64,000 bases of DNA from Didymella arachidicola (Eukaryota; Ascomycota; Dothideomycetes; Pleosporales; Didymellaceae): NCBI GenBank assembly GCA_016630955.3, contig CM049999.1:1302001-1366000 (forward strand). Direction: 5' to 3'. Of this stretch, positions 1 through 11,756 are shown one piece after another (within the stretch, counting starts at the first letter, position 1; each line of letters begins with the position of its first letter). Position numbers and translations under genes: made by a program. The notes under the pieces were generated by a model. That model did not search any database. It saw only the letters and a list, made by a program, of their open reading frames with translations, and was not told the DNA's origin.

Positions 1-811
1 TTGGCATTGTCCCACGGACCGCCCAGGTAGTGTGTCGTCATGGCAGAGACGTTGTACTCGCGGGCGAGCGCCATGATGTCTTGGGTATCTTGCCCGTAGG
101 GGTTGGATGCCCAGTGATCGTAGGCCATGGCGGGTGTGACCAATGTGTTGTTGGATGGAAACGATGTCATGATGTCGCGGAAGTTGGCCGTCTGCTCGGC
201 CATTGTGAAGTTGGTCACATTGTGGAACGTGTAGCCCCAGACCACGCGCGCACCGCTGTCCAGGGTAGCCTTCAGACCAGCTTCCGATGTCTCATTCGAC
301 CACGTATGGTGAGCATGATCGAGGTTGGTCGTAGTACCTGCATTCAGCGCTGCAAGGCTTAGCCAACAATGTCTTTACCTTCACATCGGGAAAGCTTACC
401 TTCGTACAGACCAGCGAGCTGTCCAATATACACATCCTCTGGAGTGAAGTACGGTCCAGCGACGTACTCTCCATAGCGCAGGAAATACTCGGCCAGAGAG
501 GTGTTGGAGGCGATAGTCTTGAACGCCGTCTGCCAACCGTGACGGTGCGTGTCAATAAACCCAGGTGAGATAATCTTCCCGGTGCAGTCGACGATCTCGG
601 TGTCGTTACTGAGGTTGTTAGGTGCAGTGCCGTCATAGAGACCGGCAATGCGGTCACCATCTACCAGCACCGAGCCATGGCGAAGGACAGATAGCGCCTC
701 AGTGTTCGCATCGAAGGTGATGATGGCAGAGGCGTTAGACAGGAGCACGGAGTAGGCGCCAGTAGCGGCGGCATGGCACAGAAGCGCCAACGTACTAAAC
801 TGAGAACGCAT
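1..811 (-). CDS. Amidohydrolase (chlorohydrolase/deaminase-like), 5' part, runs off window
   Basis: ATG at 811; exon 1 is 811-400, an intron at 399-350 (GTAAGC...TTGCAG), and exon 2 runs from 349 past the window edge. The splice joins LYE to ALNAGTTTNLDHA, the usual metal-dependent amidohydrolase order. The N-terminus looks like a short signal peptide or hydrophobic leader, followed by the beta-rich composite domain (HGSVLVDGDRIAGL) and GFIDTHRHGWQ, whose H-x-H supplies metal ligands at the TIM-barrel entrance. Further on, exon 2 reads WSNETSEAGL, then VVWGYTFHN. The family hydrolyses C-N or C-Cl bonds in purines, pyrimidines, triazines and similar compounds; the substrate cannot be told. The C-terminal half is outside the window. 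An arginase-family gene lies upstream on the same strand, so a nitrogen-catabolic role is possible but unproven. Confidence 0.82.
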
Positions 812-1340
812 GTCGTCTGATGGCAGATTTTTGGACTAGTAAGATGACCTGAGCGCTGTCTGCGACTGACGATAGGTCCATCGTAACTTTATATCTTCTG
901 GCGACTCGCCGATTCTCCAACGTAAAATTTCTCGACCATCAGAAGCAACCGGTCGATAGTTGCGCTATACTCGTCCATCTGGCCAGTGCTACGACATCGT
1001 GAGTGCGAGCCATGTGGTGGTACTGGGGCATTAGTAAGATGTAATGCTGTCATGGCAGTGGTGACGGTGGAGGAGCGCGAGTCATGTGGGGCAGTGAAAA
1101 AGTGAGATGTGGCGGTGATGATGTGGGGCGTCCGTAAGGTTGACCACCTTCTCCTCTGCTATCTTGTTGCTTGGTGAATGCCTGGGCAAGTAGGACTCGT
1201 CAATGTTGATTGCTAGACACTATCTCATATGCAATCCGACGGTGCTGATATGGATGGCGCGACTCCTCATCGGTCAAGATCTTTTTGAAGGATACGTGCT
1301 CTGCAACCTGCTCTGCCAACAGCTTACTGTGGGCTCAGTC
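812..1340. other. Intergenic, no supported gene
   Basis: Upstream region of the amidohydrolase. It holds a G/T-rich stretch around 1000-1130 with GTGGTG-like motifs. No open frame with domain signal and no clear promoter box could be assigned. Confidence 0.5.
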
Positions 1341-1523
1341 CTACCGCAGAATCTGAAGGATGCCGAGCGTAGGATGGAAGATCACAAATCGCCCCACTTC
1401 GAATGCATTTTCGGCAACCAGTAGTAAGAAGTCGGCACGCCGGCCAACAGTGACCATCCGCGACGGCACTTCGCTCTTCTGATTCGATATAGCCAAGTCG
1501 GTGCTCCATTTCCCTGCCAACAT
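1341..1523 (-). pseudogene. Possible C-terminal remnant of an amidohydrolase
   Basis: A 60-codon frame starts just after the stop of the arginase-like gene, on the same strand. It contains VTVGRRADFLLL, very like the V-G-x-x-A-D-x-x-x-L strand that closes the composite domain of metal-dependent amidohydrolases. No catalytic barrel residues are present. It could be the tail of a lost amidohydrolase copy, or chance. The match is short, so confidence is low. Confidence 0.28.
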
Positions 1524-1528
1524 GAGGC

Positions 1529-2512
1529 CTACTGATCCAATGCTGCATATCGAGATCTCAGCATCCCCACGATGCTATCTGTCAATGTAGTCACCAATCG
1601 GCCCTCCGGATCGTGATCTGGGTTCACCTCAGCAACCATCAGTCCGCACACCTTCCGACTGGCTACTAAAGTCTCGGCAGCACGCACCATCGTCTCGAAC
1701 CCAACGCCAGTGAAGTTCGGAACATTTGCCAGAAGGAAAAGTCGTGGGTCAATCGAATCGACATCTAAATGAACAAAGATGGCATCAACCTCGTCCATGC
1801 ACGCCAATGCTGCTCTAGCAGCGGCCTCAGGCCCGCTCACTACTGCCTTTGAGCTGATGACTTTGAATCCGTTGTCGAAGAGATAGCCGAAGTGTTCGCA
1901 CCGGTTTCCTGGGTTCTCCATGTTCGTCCCGAAGAACACTATGTTCCCTGCATCGCACACGGGTCTTCCATCTGGCCGGTTGGAATACTGTCTCATTGCG
2001 GCCAACGAGCCTGGAAGCTCGAGCAAGTGGGTTGTGGTCATGCCTGCGAAGTAGCCCGTGGAGTCTGCATCAGTTGGAGATGCGAGATCTAGGTCTGCGT
2101 CGATGTATATCAGTCCAATGCGTTTATCTGCATATGCTGGGCTTTTAGCCAGCGCAGAAAGCACGGCGGGGAGTTGGCAGCATTCGCCGCCTATGACGAG
2201 CTGAAAGGGTGGAGTCAATGTGGAGGTGGTTGATACATTGGATGCGAGTGTTGTGTATACGCGCTCGCAGACTTCGAGGTTCAGAGCTGCGTTGCGCACG
2301 CTACCTGTTTCGAAGTCGGCAATAGAGTAGCGAGCTTGAGAAGAGATTGCGTGGTGTTCTTCGATTGGTCCTAGGCCGGCGGTGCGAAGTTTGGGTATAA
2401 GGCCGGCGGTACGAAAGGCTTGTGGTGCTTTGGATTTGCCGGGGATAATTGAACCGCAGTCTGCTGGGACGTAGGTTACAGATACGGCTGAGGGCGATGC
2501 TGACGATGTCAT
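1529..2512 (-). CDS. Arginase/ureohydrolase-family protein with substituted metal-ligand histidines
   Basis: Single exon, 327 aa, ATG at 2512. The ureohydrolase alpha/beta fold is recognisable from three metal-site segments: GGECCQ at about residue 108 (arginases have GGDHS), IDADLDLASP at about 137 (arginases have DAHAD), and HLDVDSIDP at about 249 (canonical DVDxxDP). All four metal-binding aspartates are kept (D138, D142, D250, D252), but the two histidine ligands are replaced by Cys111 and Asp140. In known family members a binuclear Mn centre hydrolyses a guanidino or amidino group. Whether this protein is an active hydrolase with another metal or substrate, or a non-catalytic relative, cannot be told. 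Length is normal and there is no signal peptide. The frame is intact, which suggests selection. Confidence 0.8.
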   Translation of the reverse strand: MTSSASPSAVSVTYVPADCGSIIPGKSKAPQAFRTAGLIPKLRTAGLGPIEEHHAISSQARYSIADFETGSVRNAALNLEVCERVYTTLASNVSTTSTLTPPFQLVIGGECCQLPAVLSALAKSPAYADKRIGLIYIDADLDLASPTDADSTGYFAGMTTTHLLELPGSLAAMRQYSNRPDGRPVCDAGNIVFFGTNMENPGNRCEHFGYLFDNGFKVISSKAVVSGPEAAARAALACMDEVDAIFVHLDVDSIDPRLFLLANVPNFTGVGFETMVRAAETLVASRKVCGLMVAEVNPDHDPEGRLVTTLTDSIVGMLRSRYAALDQ

Positions 2513-5121
2513 TCTGGAAAGTCACAATTCGGAATGAATTGTGAGTGACAAGGTCTCAGACGACCAGTATCAACCCTTAAGATGTTCTGCCACGCTCATA
2601 ATCTTGGATTGGGTGTACTGGTGTTGCTGCCGTCTGGGAATGACGTAAAGCTTTGTCAGCCGTCAGCAGCAGCAAGTTTGTCAGCAGACTACCTAGGTAC
2701 GACCAGGGGAGCAAAGGAACAACTTGGGGTAATGTGACACCTTTGTTCTGAAGCGCCTTTGTTCTGAAGCATGATAGCGGAGTATGAGTTTGGAAAATAC
2801 CTCAGAGGAAGCCTTGTTCTAGAAAATGGAAGAATCGATGTACAGCCACAATCAAAGTCCGTGAGTCTGACCTGGTGACAGTATCATGGGAAAGGAGTCA
2901 CCATATCCATACGTCTCAGAATCCTGCCGTGAGGTATGTGCTCGGCGTCATGGACGAATCAGGGACTAATTGCCGAGTTTTAGTCTGTGTACGGATGAAG
3001 GATTAGCGGTTCAGCGACCAGACTCAAAATTTGGCACGCCGGGGCGGTCAGCAATAACAAAAACAGCAATGCCTTTATGGTGTTCATATTGCTTTGGATG
3101 ACCACAGTGTCAATCTTGACATAGAACGGTGCGGCAACATTCACGACCGCATGGAAGGCGACCAGATAGAGGTGCTCTGATTGTCCGGCTCCGGAAAGCT
3201 GATACTGATCGTACCACCAGGCTGCTCAAATGGTACATTGCCAACGTTGCTCATGAGAGGCAGACTCTGGCTTGGACTTAGTTACGGCGGGTTCTCAGGC
3301 AGACAAGAGCATGGAACTGCATGCAACACGTCCATCAAGCTCCATGTATTATGCATGCTCTCTGTCTTGGCGATCGCGGCCAGCGTAGCTTTTGACGGGT
3401 CCAGCTTAGTCTGTAACACCGGGCCTGTCAGCAATGCCATCTACGAGATTTCTAGGAGCGTACCGAGCTCTAGATAGCGACGAAAGCAGGACGAGAAGCA
3501 TCGCAAGAAACGGGTGGAGAGCAGCCATAAATCAGGTTCGGATCGCAGCTCAAACTCGAAGTTAAGATCTGAGTCCAGCTCAGGCGAAGATAAAGCACCA
3601 AAGAAGGCGGCACGTCGCGTGCGTAAGATCGACCACCAAGCAAAGCAAGCCGTGAGGACGCATCCCGACAGGGCCGCGGAGATTGAAGGAGACCGTGCGA
3701 GGAAGGTTGAGCAGGTCAAAATGAAGCCCATCCAGTATACCGGCAAATGCACAGAGCTTGGTACAGATCATCGCGTGGTACATAAAGAGGTCGTGTAATC
3801 CGCAGTTGCATATCCTGGATTCTCTTACTGTCAGAGTCGCTCCCAACGCCTCCCTCAGGCAGCTACTTGTTCTTCATAGCCCGTAGTAGGGTACTATGGC
3901 TATGTCACGCGACCCATTGCATTGAAAACGCGCTTTCGGACATCGCAATCAGAAAGCAGAAAGGTCTTGTCAGATCTGTATTCAATCAATTACCGTAAGG
4001 CTGCACAGAGCTAGCTTACGTACCGCACTTCACGCATCGCCGTCGACAGTTCTCACATGCTTTTGATCGGCCACCGACTCTGATATGACTAACACTCACG
4101 TATGCATCGTAGATGAAGGAAAACTCGCATGCGTGTTGGTCTGGTCAGATTCGTGCCTGATGAGCTGCATCCCGAGAGCAGTCTTGAGGGGTCGCTTACG
4201 TCATCTGTTTAGCGAGTCACGAACTTTCCGCGTTAGACAACTGGTCGTCTCACTGCACCATCTTGACAGGTGAGAAGATTCGTCCGTCTTGATACAAGCC
4301 CAGTGCAATCGTTCCTTGAGCACATCCAGGTTCGTCGCAAGCATGTCGCAAGGAAAGTACTTCCGGCCCGTGCCTCGCCCACCGCTCGACAAGCCCTCGC
4401 CCTGAACCGCTTCAAATGCCAAGCTCGTCGAATACAAGCTTCGTGGCGCCGCGCGGGCCGCATCCTGGAGTCTTGCGTAGTGTGTGGGTACAGTTCTGAG
4501 GTATCTCGGAGATCGCGGACGCTGCGTTACGAAGCCTGCCGAAGGGGCTGCCGTCAAGGTTTAAGAGTGCTCGGCCGAGCGATCAACACCAGAATCCGCA
4601 AGGTTGTACCGGAATGGTCACTGCATCAGCCTTTATCGAACAACACCCAGCTTCCTTAAGCAGTCTGCAGCACCTAAATAGCGCGCAAATAGGCATGGCG
4701 CGATACATGGCTTGCTCAACACGACAGTGGTATATCCAATCAAAGCCGAAACCTGCGTTGGCCACTTGTAGGTTTTCGCATTGTTTCACCGTATATGCCT
4801 CATGCTCCACTGATACATTTTCGGCGAATAGTCGGCGTGGACTAAGCCTTACTTTCGATGGAACATGACGACTGCCGTCAATATGCCCATCATAGCTTTT
4901 CGATTTACAAACTGCAATCTTACTACTTAAAGGATCATGTAGCTCACCGAACCTGTAGCCAAGTAAGATCTCATGAACTCTGGCCTCATCTCACACTTGT
5001 CCATCTGAAAACCTCCAGTTATACACGCCAATAACTCTACGTACAACAAAACGACATTAGTCCGCCGCCACTGTGTCTACAACCTGGCTCACGTTTGCTA
5101 CTCGCTCCTCTTGATACGCAC
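2513..5121. other. 2.6 kb intergenic region with only weak short ORFs
   Basis: No gene is supported. The most coding-like stretch is 3478-3798 (+), a Lys/Arg/Glu/Ser-rich frame (for example KAARRVRKIDHQAK) with an ATG at 3514. It follows an in-frame TAG at 3475 and another open stretch in the same frame (3181-3474), so it may be a decayed charged or nuclear protein. Opposite-strand ORFs around 4200-4660 overlap each other and show no recognisable domain. The last few hundred bases should hold the promoter of the NRPS-like gene; no convincing TATA box was found. Confidence 0.45.
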
Positions 5122-8100
5122 ATGGCTGGCGCGAAGCATGAAAAGTTCACTGTACCAGACTACATTGACGAAGCGGCACGAACATCAGCCAATGATATTT
5201 GGGCAACTGTGCCAAAATTGACGACTGGCCTCGATCAGGGATGGCACCATTTCAGCTACGCTGACCTCGCAAGAGCTGTTGACAGTTTTGCGTGGTGGAT
5301 CGAGAAGAGTGCCGGAATTCCAAAACAGCAAGGACAAACAATTGGATACATGGGGTACGTCGTCTATGGCAGTTTGGAGAAGCTTCGTTAATCAGAACCA
5401 GCGCGAATGATCTGCGATACCTCGTGGCCCTCGCTGCAACGCTGAAAACAGGCTACATTCCATTCTTCGCATCTCCAAGGAACTCACCCGACGGCCAGAA
5501 GTTCCTCGTGGAGAAGACAAACTGCAAGATCTTCCTCACAACTGCCGAGACAGCACTGCAAGTCGAGATGATTCGAAGGGATGTCCCTCAAATGCAAGTT
5601 TTCACAGTGCCGACCACGCAAGAGCTTCTGGATCCTGGCATTTCCGCGCCGCCTTACACAGGGAGACACAGTCGAGACATGTTCGCAAACAGTCTCATTC
5701 TGCACACTTCCGGCTCCACGGGTATGTGAACCCATCTCCCCTAGTCCCGGAGATACTGTTAATATACCGCTAGGCCTCCCCAAGCCGATCCACTTGACTG
5801 CCGCAGCCCTCAATACTTGCCGTGCCCAAGCTTTACTGGAAGCAGAAGGAGATTTTGAGCAAGTGAGCAAGCCATTCCTTGCAGATACCAGACCCATGCT
5901 CGCCGCTGTGCCTTTCTTCCACGCGATGGGAATTATCGTTGGACTCCGATCGCTCATGTGCAAAGGAACCATTGTCAGGCTTCCATCGGAAAAAATTCTG
6001 AGTGCGGGCTTGGTCATTGAAACTATCGAAGCCGCCAAACCTAGCTCAGCTATATTCCCTCCTTCGTTACTAGAGGACCTTTCCGCCACTGAAGAGGGCA
6101 TCAAAGCTCTCGGCCAGCTGGACAGCGTTTTCTTTGGTGGTGCGCCTCTCGCCGCCGCAAGTGGCGACAAGATCTGCGAAGTGACGAACCTACTTACCGT
6201 CATTGGCAGCACGGAAGCATTATTCATGTGTACTCTGGTGCCACTGGAGAAACACGAGTGGAGCTACTTCCATTGGAGCGCGATCACTGGCGCTGTGATG
6301 GAACCTGCTGAGGACGGTCTGTGCGAGCTCGTGCTCAAACCCAAAAACGCCGAGTATCAGGCGATTTTCCACACGTTCCCGGACATCAACGAATGGCGGA
6401 CCAAGGATCTCTTCAGACAGCATCCTTCAAAGCCATATTTGTGGAAATATAGTGGCCGGCGAGACGACATCATTGTGTTGAGTAATGGCGAGAAAGTCAA
6501 TCCGGTCGTCACTGAGAAGTTAATCGAGTCGCATCCGTGGGTCAAGGGCGCAGTTGTCGTTGGCCAGGGCAGATTTCAGACGGGGCTTCTTGTGGAACCT
6601 GAGGCTAGCGCTCAAGATCCATCAGCCTTGATAAATCAAATCTGGCCGATTGTTGAGCAAGCAAATCGAGAAGCCCCGGCTCATGCGAGGATCTACCAGT
6701 CAAAGATTGCTGTTTCTAAGCGGGATAAGTCATTTATTCGCGCTGCGAAGGGGTCTATCATTCGTTTGCCGACAGTGGCAGCTTTCAAGGATGAGATTGA
6801 AGCCCTTTTTTCAGACGCAGGCTACTCAATTGACCCCGCCGAAGACTCCGATGGGGACACAGAGCTTGCAACTAAGCTTCGTACAACTTTTAGTCAATAT
6901 CTCTCTCTCTTCCGGCAGGATACAGCAGATGATGTTGACATATTCAGCCTTGGGGTAGATTCACTAGACGTTCTCGCTCTTACGAATGCCGTCAATAAGG
7001 CTATCCGAGGCGCGAATGTTACTGCACCCATCATCTACAGGAATCCTTCTGTCAAGCAATTGGCACAGGTCTTGTCTCAGAGCATCAACAAATCGAAAGT
7101 GCAACAAGCAATTTCAGTATCGCGGGAAGAGATGATGGACCAGATGGCCAGGAAGTACACCAAAGACATGATTCGTCAAATGCGCTCAGCTGACGGGATA
7201 AATACCTCAAATAAGCACACAGTGATAGTCACAGGTTCGACAGGCAGCCTGGGCACTCACATACTCGAGCAACTGTTGGCGAATTCGAACGTCGAGAAGG
7301 TATACTGTCTGAATCGTTCTGATAACGCAGAAACTCGAACAAAGGAGTCCTTTAGAATCCATAATCACAACGCAACCAGTATCAGCAAAGTCGAATTTCT
7401 CAAGACGGACTTTGGGTCGGACAAGCTGGGCCTTCCAGATGAGATTTACGCACATCTCCTCGACACCGCCACCCTCTTCATCCATTCCGCCTGGTCGGTT
7501 GACTTCAACCTGTCACTTGAGTCCTACGAGGCCACGCACATCGCCGGCACGCGACGCGTAGTCGACTTTGCAGCTGCCTCCACGCACAAAGCCTCGATCG
7601 TCTTTATCTCCTCAATTGCCAGTGTCGGAAACTGGTGCACTATTGCGCGAGATGGATCTGCCGTGCCTGAAACGATCTCCTCGCTTTTCGACAACACACT
7701 CACGTTGCCGCAAGGGTATGGCGAATCAAAGCACGTCGCAGCTCAGATCCTTGCAACCGCCTCGCATCGCTTGGGCGTCAAGACTAGGATCGTACGCGCA
7801 GGCCAGCTTGCAGGTCCCAGCGCCTCTGCTGGAGGAGCGGCTTGGAACAGACACGAGTGGTTGCCCACTCTGGTGTACACTAGTAAGATCATGAAAAAGC
7901 TGCCACGTTCACTGGGCAACCAGGATCGTGTCGATTGGGTCCCCATGGACGTCGCAGCTGGAGCTGTGATTGATGTTGCGACCACTCAAAGCAATGAGCT
8001 CGTGCAAGTGTATCATCTCACAAATCCGCATACGACATCTTGGGGTCAGCTCTACCCAGTTATTCAGAAATTCTACGAGGATGCCGGGGTTGAGATCGAC

Positions 8101-8340
8101 GTTGTAGAGTATGGCGCTTGGGTGGACGAACTCAAGCAAATACCGCAGACGAAAGAGAATGCGGAACGTGTACCAGGCCTGAAGCTGCTGCAATTCTATG
8201 AAAGTTTGAGACCTGAAACCGGGATTGGCCTGCCTGCGCTGGAGACTATAAAGACAGAAGGTACCAGCAGGACGCTGAGGAAGGGAGGTGTGGTGGACGA
8301 GGAGGTCATGCGTAAGTGGCTTGGGCAATGGATGTTCTAG
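5122..8340 (+). CDS. NRPS-like carboxylic acid reductase (A-T-R)
   Basis: Three exons: 5122-5354, 5396-5721 and 5774-8340; introns of 41 and 52 bp restore IGYMG-TSANDLRYLVAL and HTSGSTG-LPKPI. Protein about 1041 aa. Domain order: adenylation/AMP-binding (A3 motif HTSGSTG split by intron 2), phosphopantetheine carrier (LGVDSLDVL, Ser583), and an NAD(P)H thioester reductase (GSTGSLGTH from about residue 672, catalytic YGESK with Tyr835 and Lys839). There is no condensation domain. Enzymes of this architecture activate an aryl or alkyl acid as acyl-AMP, load it on the carrier and release it reductively as aldehyde or alcohol. Fungal examples act on aromatic acids made by PKSs, so the product of the PKS at 37-43 kb is a conceivable substrate, but they are 29 kb apart. 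The frame is intact; it converges on the P450 to the right (131 bp between stops). Confidence 0.9.
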
Positions 8341-8471
8341 GTCTCTCGTACTCCTTGAGATCTATCATCTAGAGGAATTGCCGTACACAACTCGATCTTC
8401 AAGACGCATGCACTCGTGCTCGATGCAACTTACTCGTGACGCCATCCCACGTCACCCCGGTCGCATTTTCC

Positions 8472-10190
8472 TCAATGCGCACGCTCCCTCAACTGCACCA
8501 TCGGACCCTTCCTGTTGCTCACAAACATCTCATAGGTCTGATACTGTCCCTCCTCCCGTCGGCCTGGCCTTGCATCTGCGCTTCCGCCTCCCAGATTGTT
8601 GCCAGGATCTTGCTTTATCTCGAACTTCCAAAGCGTTTTCGCCATCACGATCCTCATTTCAAGCCAAGCCATGTTCTTGCCCATACATCCACGCGAGCCA
8701 GCGGAGAAGGCGCAAAATGCACTCTCAGCCAACGCGACACTGTCTGCTGTTGATTCAGCCTCGCCTACGATCCAGCGCTCGGGCCGAAATTGTAGCGGCT
8801 CTGGATAGTAGTCTTTGTTATAATGCATCGCCCAGAATGCTGTGTTAACGAGAGAGCCCCGGGGAAAGTAGTGTCCGTTGACCGTTGTACCTCCTGGAAG
8901 GACCTCACGGCTGGGCTCAGCGGGGACCGGGGGTGACATGCGCATCGCTTCTGTCAGAAACGCGGTCAGGTACCTGCACGACTGGATCTTGGGTCCGGAT
9001 TTGATCTCGTCGTAGCTACTGAACGTCGACAGGATCTCATATGCCAATTTCTCTTGGACAGCTGGGTGACGCGAGAGGTAGAAATAAGCGGCTGAGATAA
9101 CGATGGCGGTCGTGTCGCTGCCCGCAATAGTAAGGAGCTCGCACTCTGCATATAATTCTGGGAGAGAGTAGCCGGTCCCTGTTTCTGGGTCTTTGGCATT
9201 GAACAGCCAGTGGAAAAAGTCCTTCCTTAGCTCTACATCGGAATTAGGCTTTTCTTCCAAGTCTCGCTGCTTGTTTGTACGCTTTGCAAGACAGTCGTCA
9301 ACAAACTCAGTCCACCTCTCGATGGCAGGCGGAGTTGCAATTGCGAGCAGCCGATCAAGACCTCTTGGCTTCAGCCAGATCCACAACGAACCGATCGGGG
9401 AGCAGGCAATCTGACCACATCAGCGGCGCCCAGGTCTACGGCAGGAGCTACTCACCGGATGCACAAGCTCCATGAATCCTATCATGAGCTCCGGGACATG
9501 TCGCAGCTTGCTATTTGGCTCCTTCATGTCGAAGCACTTGCCGAAACACAGATCCCCCAAGATATCGAACACGAGATATGTCACCTGATCAGCCATATTG
9601 ACGCTTTTCGTCCATGTCTCGTCCAGTTCTTTAGCTTGTCCAAGCAGGCTGAGCCACCGATCGACGTTAGAGTGGACAAATACTTCAGCGCTACGAAGAG
9701 CGCTCTCAGAAAACGCGTAGTTGATCACACGACGCTTTCTCGCATGCACCGGAACTGAGGTGGCGCTCCACGTGTTGATATGGTCCACGGTCTTGGGCCA
9801 GATGGAGTAGTACTCGCTCTTCTTCACGTTGCCCCTTGGCCCAAAGAGATGTCTGTACGCTGAAGGGGTGTTGAGACAGACGCTGTTTGGCGCGTAGCGG
9901 TACTCCGGGCCTGTTGGTTAGCTTCCAATCGGATCACAACGGCCGGCGATCGAGAACATACCATACTGCTCCTGCAGACTCAAATGCCACAAGTGACGGT
10001 CATGGTTCTTCGAATGCCACCACGCCGGGAAGGTGCTCAGTTTCGCCCAGAAAGGCCCCGGGAACTTTGCAAGAGGATGGAAATACAGCCTGTACACCGC
10101 CGTTACGAGGATATATACAACAACAGACAGGACACCGAGCTTAGAGACGATGGGATACGAGACACCGTCAGGAATAGCTGTGGAAGCCAT
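8472..10190 (-). CDS. Cytochrome P450 monooxygenase, membrane anchored
   Basis: Exons 10190-9962, 9910-9456 and 9410-8472, with introns of 51 and 45 bp; 540 aa. The ATG at 10190 (MASTAIPDG) is chosen because it directly precedes a hydrophobic anchor (VLSVVVYILVTAVYRLYFHP) and the proline-rich hinge. Splicing restores EQYGPEYRYAPN and ELVHP-IACSPIGSLW. Diagnostic motifs: I-helix AGSDTTA, K-helix EAMR (E-x-x-R), PERW, and the haem loop FSAGSRGCMG with the Cys ligand. It resembles the benzoate-hydroxylase/trichothecene-oxygenase type of fungal P450s, so an ER enzyme oxidising a small secondary metabolite is likely; the substrate is unknown. It is the only intact P450 in the window and lies tail to tail with the NRPS-like reductase. 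Confidence 0.9.
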
Positions 10191-10505
10191 GTTGGCATTG
10201 AGGCTCACAAAATAATCATCTGGAGCTTTTTGAGAGCGCTCTGTCGCGTCTTTCGATTTAGCGTTTTCCTTCCAATCCTTACCACAAACACACAAAACAA
10301 AGTAAGATCAGAGCGTTGCTCCACAAACCGTCAGGCCGTTCTAATCAAGGTCTTACGAGCAATGATAACATGGACTACCTGATTCGTCCGGACATTGCCT
10401 GATCAAGGTTAGTTCTCCGTAATCCCAGTCAAGCTCCACATGCCAACGGCTGCCGCGACACCGTCTGCCGTCCCACTCCACGGAAGCTCGGTGATTCGTC
10501 CCTCA
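10191..10505. other. Intergenic between P450 and F-box gene
   Basis: 315 bp with the presumed promoter of the P450 and the 3' end of the F-box gene. No distinct motif seen. Confidence 0.4.
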
Positions 10506-11756
10506 TCACTCTTTCGGCCATCCTTGCCAGTCGTATAAAGCATCATGGGGCGGATGCTGTTTCTCACATTTCCAACTATTCCCCCATGTCATCTGCAACC
10601 AGAAATGGCTTATGCAGGCGTTATGCCACGGGCCGGCCTTGCTATAACGATTACGGCACCAATCTCTTCGACAGCCTGCCCAATGCTTGTGATTTTCATT
10701 TTCATCCCATTTCCGGAAGTCGCAGCATGTGCGTTCGGATTCCATGAACGCCTTGATGGGCTCCCATTGAAATTGCTTCGGCCAAATGCGAAGCATGCTC
10801 TCGCTTTCGCAGTACGGATAGTGCTTGCGCATTGCAGACATCCCGTCCAGGCATCTATGCTGCGCCAACGACGTAAAGACCTTGAGTATCCAGTCTCTGC
10901 GTCCGAGAGGCCTTTTACAGTACTGCAGCTTTATACAATCATGATGCATCTTCGGATCTTGTACGGTTTGATCGAGATCATTCAGCAGAGACTTTAGCAA
11001 GGTCTCTTTGCTTCTCTTGGTGTGCATAGCACAGACTGCTGCAGCCGTTGGGAGATAGGTTCGAGCGTCCTTTCCTTGCGCTTCAGCCGCGGCGACCAGA
11101 CGCTTTACACTACCCTCGAGCGTGAGCGCACAGGCCCACTCTAGTGCATTTCCTCTTGTGAAGAGCGGATCACTTTTCGATACTTTGAGGTAGGGGCACA
11201 CAGTGTCGATCCCCTTCTCTGCCTCCAAAATCATCAAAGATTCAAGCTTCATGTGCTGTCTGAGGACCAAGATGTGGAAGGCCGTATTAGAGACAGAGGC
11301 TAGGCCGTAACATCTCGAATGCATGAAAGCCGGCTTGCCACATCCGCAATCTGCTCCTCTGAGAGCCAGAATGGACGCAATCTCGTGCAGCCATTGCAAA
11401 TGACTTAGGCGTCCGGTCTGTCCAGGATTGTGAGACAATGCGTATTGCCTAAGGTAGAGAGCCACGGCGTGCATGTAGGTTGCGATGGTGCGTTTCTCTC
11501 CAGGAATAGGCTCGTTCGCAATTATCTTGCTAGCCATGCCAAACCGGACCAAGAATGGCACTTGCGGCCACCAGCTCAGGCCATACCTCGACTCTTGTAC
11601 GTTACGCAAGCATAGGCTAGCCACTTCGCGCTCAAGCGCTTTGTTGACTTTCAGTATGGCCGTGAGGGTCCTCCTATTCTCATTGTAATTGCTCCCTAAC
11701 ACGGCGAGGCTGATAATCTGTTGTACCAGCTCGAGTGGCAGCTTCTCAAGCAACAT
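10506..11756 (-). CDS. F-box-like protein, 416 aa
   Basis: Single exon, ATG at 11756. The N-terminus LEKLPLELVQQIISLA is a typical fungal F-box start (L-P-x-E-x-x-x-x-I). Such proteins usually bind Skp1 and recruit targets to SCF ubiquitin ligases. The rest is helical, with a stretch at about residues 150-300 that looks weakly ankyrin-like or helical-repeat-like (NALEWACALTLEGSVKRLVA). The C-terminal third is rich in Trp, Cys and His (CRRDWCRNRYSKAGPWHNAC), which could form a metal-binding tail. I do not recognise a specific orthologue. Codon use and frame look intact. Nothing shows a functional link to the neighbouring P450 genes. Confidence 0.65.
   Translation of the reverse strand: MLLEKLPLELVQQIISLAVLGSNYNENRRTLTAILKVNKALEREVASLCLRNVQESRYGLSWWPQVPFLVRFGMASKIIANEPIPGEKRTIATYMHAVALYLRQYALSHNPGQTGRLSHLQWLHEIASILALRGADCGCGKPAFMHSRCYGLASVSNTAFHILVLRQHMKLESLMILEAEKGIDTVCPYLKVSKSDPLFTRGNALEWACALTLEGSVKRLVAAAEAQGKDARTYLPTAAAVCAMHTKRSKETLLKSLLNDLDQTVQDPKMHHDCIKLQYCKRPLGRRDWILKVFTSLAQHRCLDGMSAMRKHYPYCESESMLRIWPKQFQWEPIKAFMESERTCCDFRKWDENENHKHWAGCRRDWCRNRYSKAGPWHNACISHFWLQMTWGNSWKCEKQHPPHDALYDWQGWPKE

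Noticed and set aside
4201..4659. Overlapping opposite ORFs of 118 and 129 codons
   Set aside because: Neither shows a domain, plausible splice signals or codon pattern better than the other.
5484..6227. Long antisense open frame opposite the NRPS-like gene
   Set aside because: It mirrors conserved adenylation codons; no motif of its own and no splice signals.
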